From Nostoc calcicola FACHB-3891 (GTDB lineage: Bacteria; Cyanobacteriota; Cyanobacteriia; Cyanobacteriales; Nostocaceae): a DNA stretch of 64,000 nt. Below, piece after piece: positions 8,676-16,291 of this stretch (the first letter of the stretch is position 1; every line of letters begins with the position of its first letter). The stretch is taken from contig NZ_JACJRQ010000035.1 of NCBI RefSeq assembly GCF_014697355.1, positions 1 to 64,000 on the forward strand. Reading direction: 5' to 3'. The notes beneath the pieces were generated by a model. That model was not told where the DNA came from, searched no databases, and saw only the letters and a program-made list of their open reading frames with translations. A program made the translations under genes and the position numbers.

Positions 8676-8810
8676 TGGCAGCCGCTCAATTAGTTTTCCT
8701 TCGATGGCTTGCAGCCTTGGGGCACACGGTTAATATGCTTGCCGGGAGTAAATTCGTTTTCTACCCCGCAAAGCAAGAATCCCCCAGCTTCTAGCCGTGG
8801 GGAGTATCAA
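8676..8810 (+). mobile_element. probable orphan right end of an IS200/IS605-family element (omega-RNA-like)
   Basis: The stretch ending in GAATCCCCCAGCTTC plus TAGCCGTGGGGAGTATCAA resembles the right end of IS605-type elements. In those, a CCCC/GGGG hairpin followed by AG(T)GTCAA closes the element and forms the 3' scaffold of the TnpB guide RNA. Upstream are CGGGAGTAAATTCG and TACCCCGCAAAGCAAGAAT, also typical of these ends. No tnpA or tnpB and no left end are nearby, so it would be a relic. Recognition is from memory of similar ends, not alignment. Confidence 0.5.
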
Positions 8811-8892
8811 AAACTATCAGCTTAGTTTAATTCTGAAGGCGAAGCTACCATCCTAAAAACATACTCCCATATCAAGGAGTGGAAATAAATAT

Positions 8893-9699
8893 TTATCCGA
8901 ATCTCCCGCTGACGTAATCTCTGGTATCTTCCTGCTTAGGATTATTGAATATTACTTCTGTGGAATCAAACTCTACCATATAGCCGTTACGACCTCCTGA
9001 CTCAGTAGTCCGGACATTAAAGAAGGCTGTTTTATCAGAAACCCGCGCTGCTTGCTGCATGTTATGGGTAACGATGACAATGGTATATTGCTCTTTGAGC
9101 TCGTGAATCAGTTCTTCAACTCGCAGGGTAGAGATGGGATCGAGGGCGGAGCAAGGTTCATCCATTAATATAACTTCAGGTTGGACTGCGATCGCTCTAG
9201 CAATACATAATCGTTGCTGTTGTCCCCCTGATAAGGATGAGCCACTTTGCCTGAGTTTATCCTTGACTTCATCCCACAAAGCTGCTTGGCGTAGACTTCT
9301 TTCTACTAATTCATCCATATTACCTTTGTAGCCATTGATTTTGGCTCCAAAAGCTATATTGTCATAAATTGATTTCGGAAATGGGTTTGGTCTTTGAAAC
9401 ACCATTCCAATTCTCCGACGTACCTCTACAGGATCGATGTCCGGAGCATACAAGTTTTTATCGTAAAAAAGTATTTTACCTTCTGCCCGAAATGACTCAA
9501 TCAAGTCATTAAGCCGGTTATAGCATCGCAGCAGTGTACTTTTACCACAACCAGAAGGACCGATAAAGGCTGTCACCTTATTTTTCGGTATATCTAGCCA
9601 GATATTCTGCAAGGCTAAAAACTTGCCGTAATAGATATTGAGGTTTTCTGTGCGTAAAACAGTTTCAGTGTTATTAGCTGTGCTAATGTTACTAGCCAT
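8893..9699 (-). CDS. pstB: phosphate ABC transporter ATP-binding protein PstB
   Basis: A 268-residue ATPase energising high-affinity phosphate uptake at the inner membrane with PstA/PstC. Walker A GPSGCGKST is at 47-55, the Q-loop RIGMVFQRPNPFPKS at 96-110 (the FQ.PNPFP form is typical of PstB), the ABC signature LSGGQ at 156-160, Walker B VILMDE at 176-181, and the switch His212. It is the last gene of the minus-strand pst operon, 57 bases after pstA. All catalytic motifs are intact, in contrast to pstC upstream. Confidence 0.97.
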   Translation of the reverse strand: MASNISTANNTETVLRTENLNIYYGKFLALQNIWLDIPKNKVTAFIGPSGCGKSTLLRCYNRLNDLIESFRAEGKILFYDKNLYAPDIDPVEVRRRIGMVFQRPNPFPKSIYDNIAFGAKINGYKGNMDELVERSLRQAALWDEVKDKLRQSGSSLSGGQQQRLCIARAIAVQPEVILMDEPCSALDPISTLRVEELIHELKEQYTIVIVTHNMQQAARVSDKTAFFNVRTTESGGRNGYMVEFDSTEVIFNNPKQEDTRDYVSGRFG

Positions 9700-9756
9700 A
9701 AATTCAGTGTGGTATTTGTTTTACCGGTGATAATCTGCTCTGTAGGTGCTATTTCA

Positions 9757-10638
9757 CTAGGCTTTTTTGCGAGTTGCCCAGCGAGCGATGATACTTGTGA
9801 TCAAAACCATCAATACCAAAATTAATGACGCTGCCCAAGCTAGTGATTGCCAATTTTTAAACGGAGAAATGGCATACTTGTAAACTAAAACAGCTAGGGA
9901 AGCTGTGGGTTGGAATAAGCCATCAGGCCAAAAATTGGAAAACAAAGCGGTAAACAGTAAGGGTGCGGTTTCTCCAGATGCTCTGGCGATCGCTAGCGTT
10001 GCTCCAGTTACAATTGCTGGTAAGGCTGCTGGTAAAACTACTTGTGTTACCGTTTGAAAGTTAGTTGCTCCTAACCCTACAGATGCTTGTCGCAAATCTT
10101 GTGATACTAACTGTAAGGCTTCATCAGTGGTTCGCACAATAATTGGCAACATTAAAATTGCCAGTGCTACTCCTCCACCAAGAGCTGAATATGAGCCTAA
10201 GTTAAACTTTACTAGTGTTAAAACTACAATTCCATAGGCAAATACCCCAGCAATAATTGAGGGAACTCCACTGAGGACGTTAGCCGCAAAACGTACCCAT
10301 CTTGCTACTTGAGCGGAACTAAATTCTGTGATATATATCGCCGCTAAAATACCAAATGGGATACTAATCACGGCAGCAATTCCTACCATTAATAGTGTGC
10401 CCAAAATTGCATTACCAAAGCCCCCTCCTTTTTGTAAAGCTTTGGGTGGCAGTTCAAAAAAGAGACTGGGACTCAAACTGCTAAAACCTTGAATAATGAC
10501 GTAAGAAAGCACTGCTAGCAAAGGCACAAGTGCCAATATGCCGCAGATAAATGCTATTACAGTCATTACAGTATTAAACAGTGTTCTTTGAGACATGGGA
10601 GAGCGAGTTAAACTGCGCTCTGGAAAACTAGAAGTCAT
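9757..10638 (-). CDS. pstA: phosphate ABC transporter permease PstA
   Basis: A 293-residue permease with six predicted membrane segments and the cytoplasmic coupling (EAA) loop LRQASVGLGATNFQTVTQVV at about residues 185-204. GVPSIIAGVFAYG and ARASGETAPLLFTALFS are further PstA landmarks. It pairs with PstC to form the phosphate channel driven by PstB. It starts 19 bases after the pstC stop, so translation is probably coupled. The reading frame is intact and full length. Confidence 0.95.
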   Translation of the reverse strand: MTSSFPERSLTRSPMSQRTLFNTVMTVIAFICGILALVPLLAVLSYVIIQGFSSLSPSLFFELPPKALQKGGGFGNAILGTLLMVGIAAVISIPFGILAAIYITEFSSAQVARWVRFAANVLSGVPSIIAGVFAYGIVVLTLVKFNLGSYSALGGGVALAILMLPIIVRTTDEALQLVSQDLRQASVGLGATNFQTVTQVVLPAALPAIVTGATLAIARASGETAPLLFTALFSNFWPDGLFQPTASLAVLVYKYAISPFKNWQSLAWAASLILVLMVLITSIIARWATRKKA

Positions 10639-10657
10639 AATTCAACCCAAAACCACG

Positions 10658-11608
10658 CTACACTCGTTTGACTCGAATAACGATCAACTCTGCCAGGATA
10701 TTGACAGCCAAAGTCAAAAAGAATAGAACTAAAGCAGCGTACATTAAAGCCGCAACTTGCAAACCGCTAGCTTCAGAAAATTGATTTGCTAGCAAAGAAG
10801 AAATTGTATTCGCTGGTGCCAAGAGAGAGATACTAATATTGTTGGAGTTCCCAATCAACATCGTTACAGCCATTGTTTCTCCCATTGCCCGACCCAGTGC
10901 TAACATCACAGCACTAACTATGCCCGAAAAAGCTGCTGGAATCAGAACTTGCAAAATCGTTTCCCAACGCGTTGCTCCTAGTCCTACCGCAGCTTGGCGC
11001 AAACTGGGGGGGATAGAAATCAAGGCATCGCGCGATAAAGCGGTGATAATTGGCAAAGTCATAATTGCTAATATGACTCCTGCTGGTAACATTCCTGGCC
11101 CTGTGGGAGAGGTGCTAAAAAATGGCAACCAACCAAAATAACTATTCAGCCATTTTCCGAAGTTGGTTAAAATGGGCACTAAAACAAAAATACCCCACAC
11201 GCCATAGACAACACTGGGAATAGCTGCCAGCAGTTCTACAGCGAAAACCAGTACCAGCTTCACTTTTGCAGGCAGGAAATCCTCGCTCAGTACGATAGCC
11301 GTCCCAACCCCAATTGGTACAGCTATTAACAGACCGATAAAAGAACTCAAGAGAGTTCCATAAACTTGAGGTAGCACTCCGTAGTTATCATTAACTGGGT
11401 TCCAAGTGGTGTTAGCTAAAAAACCAGCACCATACTTTTGGATAGCAGGCCAAGCAGCAATAGCAACCTGTAACCCAATCCATAATCAAGTTGCAGCAAC
11501 CCCAAATGCGAAAACACGAGTCAGCCAAATAAAACTCCGATCTAGAGACTTTTCTACATCAGAGCGATTTTTGATTGCTGATGACAGACTTGGAGAATTT
11601 GTAGTCAT
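10658..11608 (-). pseudogene. pstC: phosphate permease PstC, interrupted by an in-frame TGA at codon 41
   Basis: Read from the ATG at 11608, this frame gives a normal-length PstC of 316 codons: a cytoplasmic N terminus, a first membrane helix (FIWLTRVFAFGVAAT, stop, LWIGLQVAIAAWPAI), then AGFLANTTWNPVNDNYGVLP and six more segments. The coupling loop LRQAAVGLGATRWETILQVL and RAMGETMAVTMLIGNS are intact. The only defect is TGA at 11488-11486 in the middle of the first helix, where a hydrophobic residue is expected. The frame is the same on both sides, so it is a point change and not a frameshift. A restart at GTG 11377 would lose the first helix. It is a true nonsense mutation, a sequencing error or a readthrough site; the last is unlikely. 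Confidence 0.75.
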
Positions 11609-11795
11609 GAATACCGACTGTTACAATTAAATCAGAGAAAAATGTGGGAGGCAACCAGATTGGTAAATTTGTCGCCTCATGATTTTTTGAAACTAAGACA
11701 TCGAATGCCTATAGAACCACAAGTCTAGCAAGCAGTGCATCAATTACTGAATTAAGGATGTCTGATGCTTTGTCTATTCGCTGACTTGTTTGTGG

Positions 11796-12977
11796 CTATT
11801 TGCTAGCACTAGCACCACTACCAACAGCGATTTTATACTCTGGACTGATTTGGTCAGCGGCAGCAGCTACCTTTGCAATCACATTTTGGGGTAGAGGAAC
11901 ATAGCCTAACTCCGCAGCATTCTTCTGACCCTCAGTTAAAGCGTATTCGATCGCAGCTTCTATAGCCTTAGCTTTTGCCGCATCGGGATATTTCTGATAA
12001 GCCAAAAGCCAAGTGTAGGTGACAATAGGATAGGAATCAGCTCCTTCGGGGTCGGAAATAAAGGCGCGGAGGTTTGATGGTAGAGTTACTGACTCTAAAG
12101 TTTTAGAGGCTGACTCTTCAGTAGGTACAATAAATTTACCGCCTTTGTTTTCCAAAGCAGCAAATTTGAGACTATTTTGCTTGGCATAGCCGTACTCTAC
12201 ATAACCAACAGAGCCTTGAGTTTGTTGAATTTGGGCAGTAACACCCTCATTCCCCTTAGCACCGACTCCCGTAGGCCAGTTAACAGTTTTACCTTCACCA
12301 ATTTTGCTCTTCCATTCTGGGCTAATAGCACTGAGGTGTTTTGTGAATACACCAGTGGTACCGCTACCATCAGAACGATAAACAACTGTGATTGGTTGTT
12401 GGGGAAGCTTGACACCTGGGTTAGCCTTGGCAATTTGCGCGTCATCCCAAGATTTGATTTTGCCTAATAAAATATCAGCGTAAACAGCCCGTGGTAGCTT
12501 GAGTTCGGCAACATCTGGTAAGTTATAAGCCAGCACGATGCTCCCAGCTGTCATGGGTAGTAAAATAACACCCTTATCCGCTGGCACCTTTTTGATTTCT
12601 TCATCCTTCATGGCAACATCGCTAGCACCAAAATCTACAGTGCCTTTGATAAATTGCTCAACTCCGGCACCACTACCAACTGATGCATAGTCAACTTGCA
12701 GATTTGGATATTTTTTGTTCAAATCTGTGAACCATGTATCATAAAGTGGTGCTGGGAAAGATGCACCAGCCCCTGTTAACTTTACGTTTCCACCAAGGTC
12801 TAGTTTGGCTGGGCTAGAAGCCGTAGTATCTGTAGCAGTACCAGAAGGACTATCCTTTGTGGTTGTATTATCTGAGGTTTGCTGACCGCCACAGGCAGTT
12901 AGGCTCAGACTCAGTGCTAATACTGGAATTAAACCTGTAACTTTATGACTGTTTTTTACACTAATACGTGAGAACAT
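11796..12977 (-). CDS. pstS: phosphate ABC transporter substrate-binding lipoprotein PstS
   Basis: A 393-residue periplasmic phosphate-binding protein. A lipoprotein signal peptide ends in the lipobox LTAC with Cys29, followed by a Ser/Thr-rich linker. The mature part carries PstS phosphate-binding motifs: GAGASFPAPLYDTWF near residue 70, a QFIKGTVDFGASD region, and YRSDGSGTTGVFTKHL. It delivers phosphate to PstCA. It is the first gene of the operon and sits behind a Pho box at 13030-13060. A 187-base gap separates it from pstC, a common place for differential expression of pstS. The call is firm. Confidence 0.96.
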   Translation of the reverse strand: MFSRISVKNSHKVTGLIPVLALSLSLTACGGQQTSDNTTTKDSPSGTATDTTASSPAKLDLGGNVKLTGAGASFPAPLYDTWFTDLNKKYPNLQVDYASVGSGAGVEQFIKGTVDFGASDVAMKDEEIKKVPADKGVILLPMTAGSIVLAYNLPDVAELKLPRAVYADILLGKIKSWDDAQIAKANPGVKLPQQPITVVYRSDGSGTTGVFTKHLSAISPEWKSKIGEGKTVNWPTGVGAKGNEGVTAQIQQTQGSVGYVEYGYAKQNSLKFAALENKGGKFIVPTEESASKTLESVTLPSNLRAFISDPEGADSYPIVTYTWLLAYQKYPDAAKAKAIEAAIEYALTEGQKNAAELGYVPLPQNVIAKVAAAADQISPEYKIAVGSGASASK

Positions 12978-13746
12978 TGCTATCGATTTTTATTACTTTC
13001 CAGGTGAGCGCTTCTAAGATACCCCTAAAAGGTGAAGGTCTAGGTAAACAATAGGTTAACAAAGTGAAAAATGTTATGTTTTTTTAGATCGACAGCAAAC
13101 ACTTCCTGGAAGCTAGACTGGATAAATTTTATACTTAATTTTTGACTATATATTACAAATAATCAGATCGTGTTTTCGTTACATACCCTTACAAAACTCA
13201 ATTGTTCGTGTATTTGTGTGAGTCAAATTCGGAAAAAATCTTTAATTTAAGTGTAGACTATGATATAATTACCTGCCTGATATTTTTTCTTAAGTCTTAA
13301 GACTGTTTTTGCTTTCTAGCTTCTGGTTTGCTGAAGCTAGTGAACAGAAGATTTAGACCAGAAAATTATTTTTAAGGAAAAGCAGAGTTAGAGAAAAAGT
13401 ACATTGGTTACGTGTGGAAAATAGGGCAGGCGATCGCTAAAAAACTTATTCCAAGAATCACGATCTCAAAAAAGAGTTGAAAAAACAGTATAAACACTAA
13501 ATCAACTGATAGTAATTTTACCACATGTGAGATCGAACGCCAGCCAGAATCACATCGCGCCTTCCTCAAGTCAATCAAATAACAGATGCCTAAGCTACAA
13601 TTTGCAGAACTAAAAAATTACATACCAAAAAGACAAAATAAAATATGATACTTCTTTAAAGTGTCAGCACAGATTTCATTTCAATATTAATGTCTATACT
13701 GGTTGCTATTGGTTTTTCCTTTTGCCTTTCCCTGGTTGCCTGATAA
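12978..13746. other. intergenic between divergent pstS and bioY, 769 bp
   Basis: Apart from the Pho box near pstS, no gene or known element is visible. The DNA is AT-rich, with one GCGATCGC at about 13432. No ORF with a plausible start and length was found on either strand. It probably holds both promoters; its length is unusual for two divergent promoters. Confidence 0.5.
13030..13060 (-). promoter_or_regulatory. Pho box (three tandem repeats) upstream of pstS
   Basis: On the minus strand the order is GTTAACCT (13060-13053), GTTTACCT (13049-13042) and CTTCACCT (13037-13030), spaced 11 and 12 bp. This matches the cyanobacterial PhoB/SphR box, repeats of roughly CTTAACCT. It lies 52 bases before the pstS ATG. 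It predicts induction of the whole pst operon under phosphate limitation. Confidence 0.8.
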
Positions 13747-14334
13747 ATGTTTGCTGCTTCCAACCAATTACTATGGTCAATGATTGGCTTACTCCTGACA
13801 ATGGGTGGCACTTTTCTAGAAGCTTATGGCATAACTTCACCTTGGAGTTGGAGTAAGCACGGAATTCAGACTTTTTCTTTAGGTGTCACTTTTCAAACAG
13901 GTGCAGTACTCCTGGTGGGTTGTTTAGGAGGCAAAAATGCTGGCGCACTCTCGCAAATTGCCTATTTAGTCATGGGGTTAACCTTATTACCAGTATTTGC
14001 GGATGGTGGTGGTATCGGCTATGTCAAACTATCTCAGTTTGGCTATTTGCTAGGCTTTATTCCTGGAGCTTGGATTTGTGGCTTGTTTGCCTTTAAAGCT
14101 AGACCTCGACTAGAAACCCTGGCTTTTAGTTGCATCTGTGGGTTGTTAACTCTCCACCTATGCGGTATTACTTATTTGATTATTAGCTATCTTTTTCAGT
14201 GGAAAGGCACAGAAAATCTACCTTTGATGCAAGCAATTCTTAGATATTCTTGGTTTGCACTACCAGGGCAACTAACTGTAGTCTGTGCCGTCACTGTAAT
14301 AGCATATGTATTGCGTCACTTAATGTTTTATTAG
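13747..14334 (+). CDS. bioY: biotin transporter BioY
   Basis: A 195-residue membrane protein with about six helices. It has the BioY-type GYVKLSQFGYLLGFIPGAWI segment at about residues 89-108, preceded by LLPVFADGGG. BioY is the substrate-binding S component of ECF-type vitamin transporters and can take up biotin alone or with EcfAA'T; no ECF energising genes are nearby. It is followed 153 bases later by lspA in the same orientation, a pairing I recall in other cyanobacteria. The separating gap has a GACCAAT heptamer array. The family call is good; biotin specificity is by homology. Confidence 0.8.
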   Translation: MFAASNQLLWSMIGLLLTMGGTFLEAYGITSPWSWSKHGIQTFSLGVTFQTGAVLLVGCLGGKNAGALSQIAYLVMGLTLLPVFADGGGIGYVKLSQFGYLLGFIPGAWICGLFAFKARPRLETLAFSCICGLLTLHLCGITYLIISYLFQWKGTENLPLMQAILRYSWFALPGQLTVVCAVTVIAYVLRHLMFY

Positions 14335-14487
14335 TTCATTGTCATTTGTCCTTTGTACTCTCTTACAAAGTTCTGATTGCCGGAAGCCAGCGCACCCTGC
14401 GGGATCTTGCTACAGACTTTGCGCTTTGTCAAAAACTCATGACTAATGACCAATGACCAATGACCAATGACCAATGACTAATTTACC
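14335..14487. repeat. ATGACCA heptamer array between bioY and lspA
   Basis: Near 14439-14480 the unit ATGACCA/ATGACTA repeats about six times in tandem, ending just before the lspA ATG. GTCATTTGTCC at 14341-14351 provides inverted copies. Together they could fold into a hairpin between the two genes. This is a typical Nostoc short tandemly repeated repetitive sequence. Confidence 0.6.
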
Positions 14488-14964
14488 ATGCGTTTAAAAA
14501 ATCGCCTTTTCTGGATTGCTGCCTTCGTAGCTTTTTTCCTAGACCAAATAACAAAATACTGGGTGGTGCAAACCTTCAGCTTGGAGCAAACAGTACCACT
14601 CTTACCTGGGATATTTCACTTAACTTATGTCACTAACACTGGTGCGGCTTTTAGTCTGTTAAGTGGGAAAGTAGAATGGTTGCGCTGGTTATCTTTAGGG
14701 GTGAGTTTAGTATTGATCGGACTGGCCTTGTTTGGCCCAACATTAAATCTGTGGGATCAGCTAGGGTATGGCTTGATTTTAGGTGGAGCTATGGGCAATG
14801 GTATCGATCGCTTTGTTTTAGGTTATGTAGTTGATTTTCTAGATTTTCGCCTGATTAACTTTGCTGTATTTAATGTCGCAGATTCATTTATTAGTATCGG
14901 TATTGTTTGCCTGCTAATTGCCTCCTTCCAAAAAACACCGACTTCAACTGGCTGGCCCGATTAA
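14488..14964 (+). CDS. lspA: lipoprotein signal peptidase (signal peptidase II)
   Basis: A 158-residue aspartic membrane protease with four helices. It cleaves prolipoprotein signal peptides, such as that of PstS, after lipidation. The catalytic pair is visible: Asp107 in GNGIDR and Asp132 in FNVADSFI. The upstream motif DQITKYWV and the VTNTGAAFSLLSG segment are also conserved. The length is typical. A 10-bp perfect hairpin follows at 15000-15024. Confidence 0.96.
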   Translation: MRLKNRLFWIAAFVAFFLDQITKYWVVQTFSLEQTVPLLPGIFHLTYVTNTGAAFSLLSGKVEWLRWLSLGVSLVLIGLALFGPTLNLWDQLGYGLILGGAMGNGIDRFVLGYVVDFLDFRLINFAVFNVADSFISIGIVCLLIASFQKTPTSTGWPD

Positions 14965-14999
14965 AGTACATTGAGCCTGGGAACTTGGGCGATCTATTA

Positions 15000-15024
15000 A
15001 GCCTGGGATGATTCATCCCAGGCT
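15000..15024. terminator. hairpin downstream of lspA
   Basis: AGCCTGGGAT (15000-15009) pairs perfectly with ATCCCAGGCT (15015-15024) over a 5-base loop. No U-run follows, so it is either a weak or bidirectional terminator or an mRNA-stabilising hairpin. A second perfect 9-bp hairpin (TTACACCAG/CTGGTGTAA) lies at 15101-15127. Both sit between convergent genes. Confidence 0.5.
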
Positions 15025-15196
15025 ATTGAGCGTTCAAACCCTTTCTCAGCCATATATGCAAAGACTCGATCTTTAGGTTTGAATCATTTAGATTTCTAAC
15101 TTACACCAGCCGCTACGACTGGTGTAATACGTCAAGACCCACAGCGATCGCTAACGGCAAATTCATAGTTAGAATTATTATGCCGCAGCTTTGAAT

Positions 15197-15862
15197 TTAG
15201 TTACCTGTGCTAGGAGTACTTGGCGAGCTAGAACCTGGAACTGAACTAGGAGAACTGGGAGTTGGTTCAGGAGCGCCAGATTCAGGAGGGGTAACGCTTC
15301 CTGGTGCTGGAGTTATATTGCTAGGAGCGCCAGGCTCAGGAGGGGTAACGCTTCCTGGTGCTGGAGTTATATTGCCAGGAGCGCCAGGCTCAGGAGGGGT
15401 AACGCTTCCTGGTGCTGGAGTTATATTGCTAGGAGCGCCAGGCTCAGGAGGGGTAACGCTTCCTGGTGCTGGAGTTATATTGCTAGGAGCGCCAGGCTCA
15501 GGAGGAGTAATGCTTCCTGGTGCTGGAGTTGTGTTTGTGTTATCAGGAGCGCCAGATTCGGGAGGAGTAACGCTTCCTGGTGTGGTTGTGCTATCAGGAG
15601 TGGTGGTTTCTGCTGGGACTGTAGTGCTACCAGGAGCAGTCGGCGTGACTGCTGTACCACCAGCACAGCGGGAGTTAAGAGGGAAATACTCGCACAGAAT
15701 TTTCATCCCTTCTGGCGACATCTTGATTTCCGTTGGTGAACTAGTGGAGGAGTCGCTACTGGATTGGGCTATGGGGGATTTACTGGATTGGGCAACAGCA
15801 ATATTAGTGGTAAGTGCCAAAGATAGGGCTGTACCAATCAGGGTCAGAGATTTTCCCATCAT
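15197..15862 (-). CDS. secreted Pro-rich tandem-repeat protein
   Basis: A 221-residue protein with a Sec signal peptide (MGKSLTLIGTALSLALTTN, cleavage near AVAQ). A short N-terminal segment follows with two Cys (ILCEYFPLNSRCAGG). The rest is low complexity: an 18-residue unit (54 bp), PGSVTPPEPGAPSNITPA, about four to six times with small changes, ending in a Pro/Ser tail. It is probably periplasmic or cell-wall-associated. The short segment before the repeats is a known feature of small cyanobacterial secreted proteins, but I know no function. The repeat number probably varies between strains by slippage. A long frame exists on the other strand but has no start or composition that supports it. 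Confidence 0.7.
   Translation of the reverse strand: MMGKSLTLIGTALSLALTTNIAVAQSSKSPIAQSSSDSSTSSPTEIKMSPEGMKILCEYFPLNSRCAGGTAVTPTAPGSTTVPAETTTPDSTTTPGSVTPPESGAPDNTNTTPAPGSITPPEPGAPSNITPAPGSVTPPEPGAPSNITPAPGSVTPPEPGAPGNITPAPGSVTPPEPGAPSNITPAPGSVTPPESGAPEPTPSSPSSVPGSSSPSTPSTGN
15235..15570. repeat. 54-bp coding tandem repeat
   Basis: About five or six direct copies of a 54-bp unit (for example beginning TTCCTGGTGCTGGAG), the central four nearly identical, encode the Pro-rich repeats. High identity between the central copies points to recent expansion or homogenisation. Confidence 0.75.
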
Positions 15863-16291
15863 TCTGAAATTAACCTCAACGGAACACTCGCACCATTAAA
15901 ACAGACAATAAGATTTAGAAAATCTTCCTAAAAGAGGATATTTAGGTTTGTTTCAAAATATGTTGATATGTAAAATTAGTAAAAATTAAATATGTTGTTT
16001 ATCAAAATATAGTGTCCAAAAATACAAGTTTATGAATACTGTTTGTAGTTATTTAAATCGCAAAAGTCCATTAAATAAGCATTGGAGAGTGGATAAACGA
16101 AATAATATGTTGATAAAAAAGCAATAAAAATCACAATTTATTTTTAGTTGTGTAATATATTTAGGTATAAAATGCATCTAAAAACTCATCTAGCCAACTT
16201 ATGCTTTGGCTTATGAGTAAAATGATGAAAGATTAACATCTAAGTTGTAGTTCGCCCGATTCTTCACCCAAAAGTGTGATGTGAATAGCCG
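15863..16291. other. intergenic between divergent genes, 429 bp
   Basis: AT-rich, with no ORF or recognisable element. It presumably holds the divergent promoters of the Pro-rich protein and the penicillin-binding protein. Confidence 0.4.

Noticed and set aside
15207..15899. A 230-codon plus-strand frame opposite the Pro-rich gene
   Set aside because: It mirrors the 54-bp repeats and has no signal peptide, family resemblance or start context. The minus-strand frame has a clean signal peptide.
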